From assembly GCF_001625085.1 (NCBI RefSeq), contig NZ_BDAW01000040.1, positions 19,292 to 83,291 on the forward strand: 64,000 nt of DNA, written 5' to 3'. This DNA is from Nocardia acidivorans NBRC 108247 (GTDB taxonomy: Bacteria > Actinomycetota > Actinomycetes > Mycobacteriales > Mycobacteriaceae). The notes below the pieces were generated by a model, which saw only the letters and a list, made by a program, of their open reading frames with translations, was not told where the DNA came from and searched no databases. Numbering within the stretch: the first letter of the stretch is position 1; every line of letters starts with the position of its first letter. Shown piece after piece: positions 31,567-40,094 of this stretch. A program made the position numbers and the translations under genes.

Positions 31567-32973
31567 TCAGTCGGACTGACGGGCGACCAGCACATTGTCG
31601 AGAATGCCGAGCGCGTCGGGGACCAGGACGGCGGCCGAGTAATAGCAGCTCACGAGGTACGAGATGATCGACTGATCGTCGATCCCCTTGAACCGCACAT
31701 TCAGGCTGGGCTCGTACTCGTCCGGAATGCCGGTCTGGTGCAGGCCGATGACGCCCTGATCCTTCTCGCCGGTGCGCATGGCCATGATCGAGGTGGTCTG
31801 GGTATCGCTCACCGGGATCTTGCCGCACGGGAAGATCGGCACCCCGCGCCAGGCCGGCACGCGATGGCCGTCCACCTCCACCGGATCCGGGTAGAGGCCG
31901 CGCCTGGTGCATTCGCGGCCGAACGCGGCGATCGCCTTCGGATGTGCCAGAAAGAGTTTGGTGCCGCGCCGCATGCTGAGCAGCTCGTCCATATCGTCCG
32001 GGGTCGGCGGGCCGGACTCGGTGTAGATGCGCTGCTTGAGATCGCAGTTGTGCAGCAGCCCGAAGTCGGGATTGTTCACCAGGTCGTATTCGCGCCGCTC
32101 GTACATGGCCTCGATGGTCAGGCGCAGCTGCTGTTCGATCTGATCCATCGGATCGTTGAACAGATCGGCGACGCGGGTGTGCACCCGCAGCACGCTCTGT
32201 CCCAGGCTGAGCTCGTATTCGCGCGGTTGATCGTCGTAGTCGACGAAGGTGCCGTCGAGCAGGGGCTCACCGGAGTGACCGGAGGCGACCACGATCTCGG
32301 CCTCGCCGTATTTGTTCTGCGGGGCGGCGGCCTGGCTCGCCACCGCCTCCAAATGCCGTGCCAGCGCGGGGATCTGGTCATTGAGCTGCTCGAGCGCCTG
32401 CCGGGTGAGCACCAGCATGGTGGTGGGGGTGACGGTCTTGATGGTGACCGGCCAGATGGCATCGGGATCGACCAGGGTCTCGTCACCGTAGAAGTCGCCG
32501 CCCGCGAGCATGCCGAGCTTGGTGGTCTCACCGTATTGGCCGGTGCCCATCTTGCTGAGCTTGCCGTGCACGATGAGCAGCACCTGATCCATCGGGTTGC
32601 CGAATTCGGCAACCACGGTGCCCGGGGCCAGATCTCGCTGTTCGAAGCGCTGCGAGACGGTGGAGAGCACCTCTTCGTCGTCGAAGCCGCGCAGCTGCGG
32701 CAGCTCCTGGAGTTCGAGGGGGATGACCCGGGCGTGCGGGCCATTGATGATGAACTCCACCTCGCCATTGCCGACGGTGTGGGTCAGACGCCGGTTGACG
32801 CGGTACACACCGCCCTTGACCTGGGTCCACGGCAGGCTGCGGGTCAGCCACCGGGAGCTGATGCCCTGCATCTGAGGTTCGGATTTGGTGGTGTGCGCCA
32901 GCTGGCTGGCGGCGGCGGTACTGAGGGTCTTGCGCTGGTGGTTGTCGGTCTGGAGGGGCAATTCAATGGTCAT
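31567..32973 (-). CDS. family 2B encapsulin shell protein with cyclic-nucleotide-binding domain
   Basis: A 468-residue HK97-fold shell protein of the family 2B encapsulins (EshA-like), in which a Crp/cNMP-binding domain is inserted in the shell fold. The N-terminal arm (QLAHTTKSEPQMQGISSRWL) precedes the insertion from about residue 90 to 215 (FEQRDLAPGTVVAEFGNPMD, LLIVHGKLSKMG, GGDFYGDETLV), then the HK97 domain runs to the end (NPDFGLLHNCDLKQRIYTES, PVSDTQTTSIMAMRTGEKDQ). ATG 32973 is preferred over 33000. Its stop is 12 bp before the MIB synthase start, the arrangement in which family 2B shells are thought to enclose the terpene cyclase. This copy appears complete. Confidence 0.9.
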   Translation of the reverse strand: MTIELPLQTDNHQRKTLSTAAASQLAHTTKSEPQMQGISSRWLTRSLPWTQVKGGVYRVNRRLTHTVGNGEVEFIINGPHARVIPLELQELPQLRGFDDEEVLSTVSQRFEQRDLAPGTVVAEFGNPMDQVLLIVHGKLSKMGTGQYGETTKLGMLAGGDFYGDETLVDPDAIWPVTIKTVTPTTMLVLTRQALEQLNDQIPALARHLEAVASQAAAPQNKYGEAEIVVASGHSGEPLLDGTFVDYDDQPREYELSLGQSVLRVHTRVADLFNDPMDQIEQQLRLTIEAMYERREYDLVNNPDFGLLHNCDLKQRIYTESGPPTPDDMDELLSMRRGTKLFLAHPKAIAAFGRECTRRGLYPDPVEVDGHRVPAWRGVPIFPCGKIPVSDTQTTSIMAMRTGEKDQGVIGLHQTGIPDEYEPSLNVRFKGIDDQSIISYLVSCYYSAAVLVPDALGILDNVLVARQSD

Positions 32974-33396
32974 GCTGCGGTCCTGACCTCGAAGGGCCAC
33001 CGCGTGGGCAAGCGGTGGAGTCCACGGCGATAGAGCAGACCCGACCCGGGCCTGCGAAAACTAGCCACTTGAATGAAATGACAAGCGCGACAGTGTGTTC
33101 CAGCGATACCGATGGTAGGTCGACGAATCACGTAAGCGCAGCGGAATGCATAAACATGATGTCTGGTGTATTGCTATCGCCGGGGTGTCGCGATTTCGCG
33201 GCCTCGCAATCGTGCGTTCGCGGGCGTTTCAGCCGGGTCTTCGACCAGCGTGCTGACCGGCCGGCACCGGCGATGATCTCGGCATTCGCAGCTTCACAAA
33301 AATAGCTGAACCGACCGGGCTGTTCGTAGAATTCGCCGCGCCCGGGGGTGTGCTCGCATGGTGCTGGTCACAGCGCCCACGCGATAGGGTGGCTCT
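32974..33396. promoter_or_regulatory. 423-bp divergent intergenic region between the encapsulin operon and the Rv1683-like gene
   Basis: This region must hold the promoter of the 2-MIB operon (minus) and of the Rv1683-like gene (plus). The plus promoter is suggested by TAGGGT (33385-33390) ending 6 nt before ATG 33397. On minus, TTGTCA (33084-33079) is a reasonable -35, but only a weak TAGTTT (33063-33058) follows at a short 15-bp spacing. Base composition is less GC-rich than the flanking genes around 33060-33300. No RNA gene or conserved ORF was found; a 96-codon plus-strand frame at 33015-33305 has no convincing protein character. Confidence 0.4.
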
Positions 33397-36300
33397 ATGG
33401 CAAGCTCATCTGGACGCGTTGGGGCGGATGACGCAGGTCACGAGCAGATTATGTCTGGGAGCGAAGCCGTGAAATTCAATACGAAGTCCGTTGTGGGGCC
33501 GATGCAGCGCCTGATGGCGACCGCCCAGAACGGACTCGAGGTGATCCGGTTCGGGGGACTGGTTCACGAGATCGAATCCTCGCCGTACGAGATCGCCGAG
33601 CGGAAGCGCATGTATCGGCTGCGGCACTACTTCCCGGACGCGGAGGGAACCGACCGTCCGGTAGTGGTATTGGTGCCGCCCATCATGGTCACCGCCGAGA
33701 TCTGGGATGTGAATGCCGCCGACGGGGCGGTCGGCATTCTGCACGCCGCCGGAATCGACTGCTGGGTGGTCGATTTCGGCTCACCCACCACCGAGGAGGG
33801 CGGCTGGGACCGCGATCTCGCCGACCATGTGCTGGCGGTCAGCAGCGCCATCGACACGGTCAACGAATTGACCGGCCGCGGTGTGCATCTCATGGGCTAT
33901 TCGCAGGGCGGCATGTTCGCATATCAGACTGCGGCCTACCGGCTCGGCAGCGGTGTGGAGTCGATCGTCACCTTCGGCAGTCCGGTGGACGCGGTCGCGG
34001 GCATCCCGTTCGGCATTCCCTACGGCGTCGCCTCGGGTGCGGCGGAGTTCCTGGCCGACCATGTGCTGAACCGGCTGCCCATCACCGATTCCATGGTGCG
34101 CCTGGGCTTCCAGGCCCTGGACCCGGTCAAGACCGCCAAGGCGCGGATCGACTTCCTGCGCCAGCTGCACGATCGCGAGGCCCTGCTGCCCAAGGAGCGC
34201 CAGCGCCGCTTCCTCGAGGCGGACGGCTGGCTCGGCTATCCCGGGCCCGCGCTCACCGATCTGCTCCGGCAGTTCATCAAGCACAATCGAATGATGCTGG
34301 GCGGCTTCGTCATTCGTGACCAGCCGATTTCGCTGGCCGATCTCAAATGCCCGATCCTGGCCTTCGTCGGCGAGGTCGACGATATCGGCCAGCCCGCCGC
34401 CGTCCGCGGTATCGTGCGCGCCGCGCCCAATGCCGAGGTGTACGAAGCCAGCGTGGTGGCAGGGCATTTCGGGCTCGTCTCGGGTTCCACCGCCACCAAG
34501 CACACCTGGCCGGTGGTGCGCGACTGGGTGAACTGGCTGAGCAAGCGCGGCGAACTGCCCCCGCAGATCGTGCCCATGAGCCAGGAGGTCGCCCGCAAGG
34601 GACCCAGCACCGGACTCACCCGCGCCATGCACGCGGTCGGCAGCCTCGCCGAGGCGGGCGCGGGCCTGAGCAAGACCATCGAAGGGGTCGCCGGTCAAAC
34701 CCTGCGCGGCACAGTCGAATTGACCGGTGAGGCGGCGCGCGCCCTGCCGCGCCTGACCCGCCTGGGCATGATCCAGCCGCATACCCGAATCTCGCTGGGC
34801 CGCTTGCTCTCCGAACAGGCGCGGCGCGGACCGGACCGGGAGGCTTTCCTTTTCGAGGATCGCGTGCACACGCATTTCGCGGTGAATCAGCGCATCGACA
34901 ATGTGGTGCGCGGACTCATCTCGGTCGGCGTGCGGCCCGCCACCCGGGTCGGCGTGGTCATGGAGACCCGGCCCAGCGCCATGGTCGCCATCGCCGCGCT
35001 GTCGCGGCTCGGCGCCGTCGCGGTATTGCTCGCGCCCCGCAGCGAATTGACCAAGGTCGTCGCGCTGACCGGAACCAAACTGCTGATCACCGATCCGGAG
35101 AACCTGCCGGACGCGGCCGCCACCGGCACCCGCGTTCTGGTGCTCGGCGGCGGTGAGGCCCGCGGCCTGGACGTCCCCGCCGGATGCGATGTCACCGATC
35201 TGGAGAAGATCGATCCCGCCGCGGTCACGCTGCCCGGCTGGTATCAGCCCAATCCGGGCCTCGCCCGGGAACTGGCGTTCATTCTGGTGACCGGCACCGG
35301 CGACCGCTTCGATATCAAGTACGTCACCAATCACCGCTGGGCGCTGTCCGCCTTCGGCACCGCCTCGGCCGCGGACCTCGGTCGCCGCGATACCGTGTAC
35401 TGCCTTGCGCCACTGCATCATTCCTCCGGTCTGCTGGTCAGCCTGGGCGGCGCGGTGGCCGGTGGCAGCCGGATCGCGCTGGCCCGTTCGCTCGATCCGG
35501 CGCAGTTCGCGGCCGAGGTGCACCGGTACGGCGTCACCGTGGTCACCTACACCTGGACCATGCTGCGCGACATTCTCGACGCCGACACCTTCCCCAGCGG
35601 TCATCCGCATCCGATCCGGTTGTTCATCGGCTCGGGTATGCCCGCGGGTCTGTGGCGGCGCACCCAGGAGCGTTTCGCCCCCGCCCGGGTGCTGGAGTTC
35701 TACGCCTCCATCGAGGGAGATGTGGTGCTGGCCAATGTCTCCGGCGCGAAGATCGGCTCCAAGGGCCGCCCGGTGCCGGGCACGGCCAAGGTCGAACTCA
35801 TCGCCTACGACCCGCTGACCGATGAGATCCAGGTGGAGGATTCGGGTTTCGCGCGCCGCTGCGCCGAGAACGAGGTCGGACTACTCATCGGCACCGCCTC
35901 GGACACCGTGGACGTCTCCGCGGGCGGTCTGCGCGGGGTGTTCACCCCCGGCGATGCGTGGATGCCGACGGAGAACCTCTTCCGCCGCGACAGCGATGGC
36001 GACTACTGGCTGATGGACCGCCGCGACACCGTGATCCACACTCCGCGCGGGCCGGTCTACACCCAGCCGATCATCGATCTGCTCAACGACATCACCGCGG
36101 TGGATATGGAGGTCGCCTACGGTCTGCCCGCCGGTGATCGCACCCTCGCGGTGGCGGCGGTCAGCATTCGCGCGGGACTGCGGTTGTCGCCGAAGGATGT
36201 CACCGAGGCGCTGCGCGATCTGGCTCCCGATCAGCGGCCCGATCTGGTCTACGTGGTGGACGAGATTCCGCGCAGCTCCACCTTCCGGCCCTCCACCCGA

Positions 36301-36414
36301 GCGGTGCAGGCGGCGGGCCGTCCCGCGCCGGGCGATCGAACCTGGTGGTACAACCGGGAATCGGAGTCCTACGAGAACCTCACCGAGGAACTCGCCGAGC
36401 GGCTCTTCGCCTGA
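33397..36414 (+). CDS. fused alpha/beta-hydrolase and acyl-CoA-synthetase-like protein (Rv1683 type)
   Basis: A 1005-residue two-part protein. Residues about 45-400 form an alpha/beta hydrolase related to PHA-synthase/lipase folds, with the nucleophile elbow HLMGYSQGGMFAYQ and a late GHFGLV His motif. Residues about 470-1000 resemble an AMP-forming acyl-CoA synthetase (FYASIEGDVVLANVSG, PTENLFRRDSDGDYWLMDRR). The usual P-loop (SGTTGxPK type) is replaced by LVTGTGDRFDIKYVTN, and the C-terminal catalytic Lys region reads IPRSSTFRPSTRA without Lys, so ligase activity is doubtful. M. tuberculosis Rv1683, annotated as lipase plus acyl-CoA synthase, has the same layout. A leaderless start is likely (TAGGGT). 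A role in triacylglycerol or storage-lipid metabolism is inferred. Confidence 0.85.
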   Translation: MASSSGRVGADDAGHEQIMSGSEAVKFNTKSVVGPMQRLMATAQNGLEVIRFGGLVHEIESSPYEIAERKRMYRLRHYFPDAEGTDRPVVVLVPPIMVTAEIWDVNAADGAVGILHAAGIDCWVVDFGSPTTEEGGWDRDLADHVLAVSSAIDTVNELTGRGVHLMGYSQGGMFAYQTAAYRLGSGVESIVTFGSPVDAVAGIPFGIPYGVASGAAEFLADHVLNRLPITDSMVRLGFQALDPVKTAKARIDFLRQLHDREALLPKERQRRFLEADGWLGYPGPALTDLLRQFIKHNRMMLGGFVIRDQPISLADLKCPILAFVGEVDDIGQPAAVRGIVRAAPNAEVYEASVVAGHFGLVSGSTATKHTWPVVRDWVNWLSKRGELPPQIVPMSQEVARKGPSTGLTRAMHAVGSLAEAGAGLSKTIEGVAGQTLRGTVELTGEAARALPRLTRLGMIQPHTRISLGRLLSEQARRGPDREAFLFEDRVHTHFAVNQRIDNVVRGLISVGVRPATRVGVVMETRPSAMVAIAALSRLGAVAVLLAPRSELTKVVALTGTKLLITDPENLPDAAATGTRVLVLGGGEARGLDVPAGCDVTDLEKIDPAAVTLPGWYQPNPGLARELAFILVTGTGDRFDIKYVTNHRWALSAFGTASAADLGRRDTVYCLAPLHHSSGLLVSLGGAVAGGSRIALARSLDPAQFAAEVHRYGVTVVTYTWTMLRDILDADTFPSGHPHPIRLFIGSGMPAGLWRRTQERFAPARVLEFYASIEGDVVLANVSGAKIGSKGRPVPGTAKVELIAYDPLTDEIQVEDSGFARRCAENEVGLLIGTASDTVDVSAGGLRGVFTPGDAWMPTENLFRRDSDGDYWLMDRRDTVIHTPRGPVYTQPIIDLLNDITAVDMEVAYGLPAGDRTLAVAAVSIRAGLRLSPKDVTEALRDLAPDQRPDLVYVVDEIPRSSTFRPSTRAVQAAGRPAPGDRTWWYNRESESYENLTEELAERLFA

Positions 36415-36441
36415 GCGGCGTTCGGACAGTACGCCCACGAC

Positions 36442-36470
36442 GATCGGCCGGGTCGGGGGTCCGGCCGATC
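36442..36470 (+). terminator. hairpin after the Rv1683-like gene
   Basis: GATCGGCCGG (36442-36451) pairs with CCGGCCGATC (36461-36470) with a 9-nt loop, 27 bp after the stop codon. It is a strong GC stem without U run. Confidence 0.7.
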
Positions 36471-36576
36471 ACCGCTGTATCGACGAGTCTAGAGATCGCC
36501 GGTCCGGGCCCGCATCCCCGAAATTCTTGGGCTCGGCGGCCGTTGACATTTTTCGCGCGGCGGTAGCATCGGGAAG

Positions 36577-37218
36577 GTGAATCCCCTTGCCGCACGTGTG
36601 ATGTCCACTGTTGCCGGTCAACTCGGCAATCCGCACGGCCTGTTGGGCAAGGGCACCGCGCTCATGCTCAATCGGGTCAATCGATTCCTGATCGACGAGG
36701 CGGTGGCCGCGGTCGCGCCGACGGCGGGGGAGACGGTCGCCGATATCGGATTCGGCGGCGGTGTGGGCCTGTCGCTGCTGCTCGACCGGGTCGGCCCCAC
36801 CGGCACCGTGCACGGTGTCGAGATCTCACCGGATATGCTGCACCGCGCCAAGACCACCTTCGCGACCGCCATCGGCGCGGGCCGATTGCAGGTGCTGGCG
36901 GGCTCACTCACCGAACTGCCGTTCGCCAGGGCCGGCCTGGACGCGGCGATCACGGTCAACACCATCTACTTCGTGCCCGAATTGGACCGCGTCTGTGCGG
37001 AATTCGCCCGCGTGCTCAGCCCGCAGGGCCGGGTCGCGGTCGGCATCGGCGATCCGGACGGCATGGCCAAGATGCCCTTCACCCAATTCGGCTTCCGGCT
37101 GCGCCCCGTCGCCGAGGTCATCGCCGCCCTGGAATCGGCCGGTCTGGTGGTGGAGGATCACGTTGTCGACCACAAGCCCATCCCCGGCCACATCCTCGTG
37201 GCCCGCCCCAAGAACTGA
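36577..37218 (+). CDS. class I SAM-dependent methyltransferase
   Basis: A 213-residue methyltransferase of the UbiE/Methyltransf_11 type. The N-terminal cap carries NPHGLLGKGTALMLNRVNRF; motif I is ETVADIGFGGGVGLSLLLD, the acidic ribose contact is in VHGVEISPDMLHRA, and motif III lies around RVLSPQGRVAVGIGD. The start is GTG 36577, with a GGGAAG stretch immediately before it, so the exact initiation site is uncertain. The substrate cannot be told; similar small-molecule methyltransferases act on lipids or quinones. It lies 163 bp after the Rv1683-like gene but behind a terminator, so probably has its own promoter. Confidence 0.88.
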   Translation: MNPLAARVMSTVAGQLGNPHGLLGKGTALMLNRVNRFLIDEAVAAVAPTAGETVADIGFGGGVGLSLLLDRVGPTGTVHGVEISPDMLHRAKTTFATAIGAGRLQVLAGSLTELPFARAGLDAAITVNTIYFVPELDRVCAEFARVLSPQGRVAVGIGDPDGMAKMPFTQFGFRLRPVAEVIAALESAGLVVEDHVVDHKPIPGHILVARPKN

Positions 37219-37274
37219 TTCGTTCCGCCGAGCCGAGATACCTGCACCGTGGCTATTTCGTCCACGGGCCGGTG

Positions 37275-37547
37275 TCAGCAGCCGACCAGGTTCCCCGAAC
37301 GCGGACCGCGGCGGCCACTCCGGCGCGCCTCGATCGCGGCCTCGCTGAAGGCACTGATGCGCGCGTTCTCCCGCGACTCCCGCCAGATGAGCCGGCCTTG
37401 CAACCGCGGTGCGTCCCCGATCGGGAAGTAGGTGATGCGCGGGTGGGCGCGATAGCAGGAACCCTCGTCACCCACCACGAACGCACCCTCGCCGCCGCCG
37501 ACGAGACTGATGGCCTCCTGCAGGGCGGTCTTGCCGTGCCGGATCAT
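37275..37547 (-). pseudogene. C-terminal remnant of a LysR-family regulator
   Basis: A 90-codon frame whose product matches the end of a LysR effector-binding domain: EAISLVGGGEGAFVV followed by HPRITYFPIGDAPRL, GRLIWRESRENARI and a terminal helix SAFSEAAIEA. The N-terminal wHTH and most of the effector domain are missing, and only about 60 bp separate its ATG from the terminator of the neighbouring aminotransferase gene, so there is no room for them. It looks like a leftover of a deleted regulator. No independent function is expected. Confidence 0.7.
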
Positions 37548-37610
37548 CCGGCCCTCGGGCGTGCGTTCGCCCTGGCACTCCTGCGTTTCCGCCGGACCGC
37601 GGTCTGAACG

Positions 37611-37649
37611 CCGATCGGCCGGTCGCCGCGAAGGTGACCGGCCGATCGG
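37611..37649 (-). terminator. hairpin after the sugar aminotransferase gene
   Basis: CCGATCGGCCGGTC (37611-37624) pairs with GACCGGCCGATCGG (37636-37649), extendable by 3 bp to leave a 5-nt loop. It starts 18 bp after the aminotransferase stop on the minus strand. Confidence 0.8.
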
Positions 37650-37667
37650 TATTGTCGTGCGTGCCGG

Positions 37668-38807
37668 TCAGACGGTGAAGGCGGTGATGGCTTCGACGAC
37701 GCGGTTCAGCTGCTGTTCGGTGAGACCGGGCCAGAGCGGAAGGCGGACAATGGTTCCGGAGAACTCCGCGCTGCGCACGCAGGGGGTGGGGGTGCGGCCC
37801 AGTTTCAGGCCCGCCGGGCTGGAGTCCAGCGGGATGTAATGGAACGGGGCCGAAATGCCCTGTGCGCCAAGGTACCTGATCAGGTCGTCACGACGGTCCT
37901 CGGTGGGGACGCGCAGGAAGTACAGGTGCGCGGTGTGCTCGCGATCCTCGGGGACCGTCATGAGCTGAACGTCGTTGCGGGCGGCCCACTCCGGGAGCGC
38001 GGCCGCGTAGTGATTCCACACCCGATGCCGATTGGCCTGAATGGTGTCGAACTCCGCGAGCTGGGCGTCCAGGACGGCGGCGTTCAATTCGCTCGGCAGA
38101 TAGCTCGAGCCGATGTCCTGCCAGGAGTACTTGTCCACCGCGCCGCGCAGGAAGCGCGCCCGGTCGGTGCCCTTCTCGCGCACGATCTCCGCACGCGCCA
38201 TGAGGATCTCATCGGTGAGCAGCAGCGCGCCGCCCTCACCGCAGTGCACGTTCTTGGTGTCGTGGAAGCTCAGCGCACCGACCGTGCCGATGGTGCCCAG
38301 CGGCTGTCCGCGCCAGGTGCCGCCGAGACCGTGAGCGGTGTCCTCGATGAGCGCCAGCCCGTGCGCGTCCGCGATCTGCCGCAGCCGTTCCATATCCGCG
38401 CCGACGCCGCCGTAGTGGATGATCACCACCGCCTTGGTGCGCGGGGTCACCGCGGCGGCCACCGATTCGGGATCGATATTGCCGGTGGCCAGGTCGATAT
38501 CGGCGAAAACCACTGTGGCGCCGCGCAATGCCATGGCGGTCGCGGTCGAGGTGAAGGCGAAGCTCGGCACGATCACTTCGTCATCGGGCCCGAGTTCCAG
38601 CAGCAGCCCGGCCATTTCGAGCGCATGCGTGCACGAGGTGGTCAGCAGCGCGTACGGCGCGGCGGTGATATCGCGCAGTTTGGCGGTGGCCGCCGCGGTG
38701 AACGGGCCGTCGCCGTGGCTGTGATCCGACGACAGCACGGCTTCCACATTCGCCAGCTCACCCTTGGCACGGAACGGACGGCTGAAGATGATGCGATCAG
38801 TGCTCAC
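37668..38807 (-). CDS. rffA: dTDP-4-amino-4,6-dideoxygalactose transaminase (DegT/DnrJ/EryC1/StrS family)
   Basis: A 379-residue fold-I PLP sugar aminotransferase closest in pattern to RffA/WecE, which makes dTDP-4-amino-4,6-dideoxy-D-galactose from the 4-keto sugar. Key segments are the N-terminal IIFSRPFRAKGELANVEAVL, SCTHALEMAGLLLELGPDDE, VIVPSFAFTSTATAMALRGA and the Schiff-base lysine in SFHDTKNVHCGEGGALL; the C-terminal PFHYIPLDSSPAGLKLG is also typical of RffA. It is followed by a strong terminator and overlaps the GT2 gene upstream by 11 bp, so the amino sugar is probably loaded on a lipid carrier by that glycosyltransferase. Confidence 0.92.
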   Translation of the reverse strand: MSTDRIIFSRPFRAKGELANVEAVLSSDHSHGDGPFTAAATAKLRDITAAPYALLTTSCTHALEMAGLLLELGPDDEVIVPSFAFTSTATAMALRGATVVFADIDLATGNIDPESVAAAVTPRTKAVVIIHYGGVGADMERLRQIADAHGLALIEDTAHGLGGTWRGQPLGTIGTVGALSFHDTKNVHCGEGGALLLTDEILMARAEIVREKGTDRARFLRGAVDKYSWQDIGSSYLPSELNAAVLDAQLAEFDTIQANRHRVWNHYAAALPEWAARNDVQLMTVPEDREHTAHLYFLRVPTEDRRDDLIRYLGAQGISAPFHYIPLDSSPAGLKLGRTPTPCVRSAEFSGTIVRLPLWPGLTEQQLNRVVEAITAFTV

Positions 38808-39912
38808 CCGGGTCGATCCCCCTCGCTCCTGCGTTGCTGTACTGGAAATCCTGGTCCGCGTCGGGCGAATGCCGTTGCACCGGTCGCGGTGTCGGCGAAT
38901 CTACCGTCAAATACAGCGGTTTGCCCACGAGTACGTGCAAGGCCACACCGAGGTACTCGGCGATCAAGCCGAGCGAGAACAGCACCGCGCCCGAACACAG
39001 CAGCAGTACCGTCATGAGCGAGGCCCAGCCTTCGGGATCGGTGCCGCTGTTGGTGAGCGCGTGATAGACCACCCACGTCGCCATCCCCACGCCCGCCAGC
39101 GCGAGCGTCACCCCGAGCATGCTCACCAGGCGCAGACCGCGAGTTCCGCTGCACAGCACCATCTTCCAGAACAGCGAGAACAGTCGCCGGTAGTTGTACC
39201 CGGACTCCTCGCGCCCTTCCGCCCGCAACTGCACCGGCACCTGCGCCACATCGCTCACCACCCAGGTGAGCGCCACATCCAGATACACGCCATTGGAGGC
39301 GACCTGCGCCAGCTGCCGCGCGATATCGCCGCGAATCAGCCGATAGCTCTCGAACCGGGTCGAATCCGGGAACGCGAAAATCGTTGCCAGCACGATCTTC
39401 GCGCCGCGCGAGGTGATATTGCGCAGGAAGCCGTGCGGGCGGGTGTTGACCGGTTTGGAGTAGACCAGATCGGCGCGCCGGGCCATGGCCGCGTCCAGGA
39501 AGTCGGCGATGAACGCCGGATCGTGCTGCCCGTCCTCATCCATGGTGACGGTCCAGTCGCCGGTGGCGGCGGCCATACCGGCGATGGTGGCGGCGTCCTG
39601 ACCGTAATTGCGGCTCATCCACACCACCCGCACCTGCGGATAGGTCTGCTCCAACTCCTGGAGCACCACATCCGAGCGATCCGGTCCGTGATCATGCACG
39701 AGCACGATCTCGTTCACCGTGAACTCCGCGCCCGCGGGTGTGCGCACCGGTCCGCTGAGCTTGTCCAACTCGGCGACGAGCGCGGCGATGGTGTCCTGTC
39801 CGCGATAGACGGGGACCACGACGGAGACGGCGTGCACCCGCGTCGGTCCGTTCGGACCGGAGGTGACGCTCGGAGCGGTCTGCGACCGGAGCGGGCGAGA
39901 CGGAATCGGCAT
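38797..39912 (-). CDS. GT2 polyprenyl-phosphate glycosyltransferase (ArnC/CsbB-like)
   Basis: A 371-residue membrane glycosyltransferase. The catalytic GT-A domain occupies about residues 25-260, with VSVVVPVYRGQDTIAAL, the VLVHDHGPDRS loop, WMSRNYGQDAATIAG and the metal-binding MDEDGQHDP. Two transmembrane helices follow (LVSMLGVTLALAGVGMATWV and LLLCSGAVLFSLGLIAEYLG). Such enzymes transfer a sugar from a nucleotide donor to undecaprenyl or decaprenyl phosphate at the cytoplasmic face. The gene overlaps rffA, and a GT-C and GtrA gene start divergently 182 bp away, completing a three-component glycosylation set. Donor sugar is inferred to be the RffA product. Confidence 0.9.
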   Translation of the reverse strand: MPIPSRPLRSQTAPSVTSGPNGPTRVHAVSVVVPVYRGQDTIAALVAELDKLSGPVRTPAGAEFTVNEIVLVHDHGPDRSDVVLQELEQTYPQVRVVWMSRNYGQDAATIAGMAAATGDWTVTMDEDGQHDPAFIADFLDAAMARRADLVYSKPVNTRPHGFLRNITSRGAKIVLATIFAFPDSTRFESYRLIRGDIARQLAQVASNGVYLDVALTWVVSDVAQVPVQLRAEGREESGYNYRRLFSLFWKMVLCSGTRGLRLVSMLGVTLALAGVGMATWVVYHALTNSGTDPEGWASLMTVLLLCSGAVLFSLGLIAEYLGVALHVLVGKPLYLTVDSPTPRPVQRHSPDADQDFQYSNAGARGIDPGEH

Positions 39913-40094
39913 CAGCTGGATCGACTTTCGATGACGGTGCGTGCCGGAACTCCACGGCGAATGACAGAGCCCGAACCGCGCTGAACTCTAACACGGTGCA
40001 GGTGGCGGCTTCCGGGGTGCGACATCATCACCGCATCATTCTTGCCGTACAGCTTGCTGCCGCTGAGCGCGACGCCCTGTAGGGTCTGGAACTC

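Noticed and set aside
28579..33000. Encapsulin cNMP domain as a stand-alone Crp regulator
   Set aside because: No helix-turn-helix is present; HK97-type sequence surrounds the cNMP domain and it adjoins a terpene synthase gene, as in family 2B shells.
33015..33305. 96-codon plus-strand frame before the Rv1683-like gene
   Set aside because: No SD, no protein-like pattern, and it lies where promoters of two divergent units must be.
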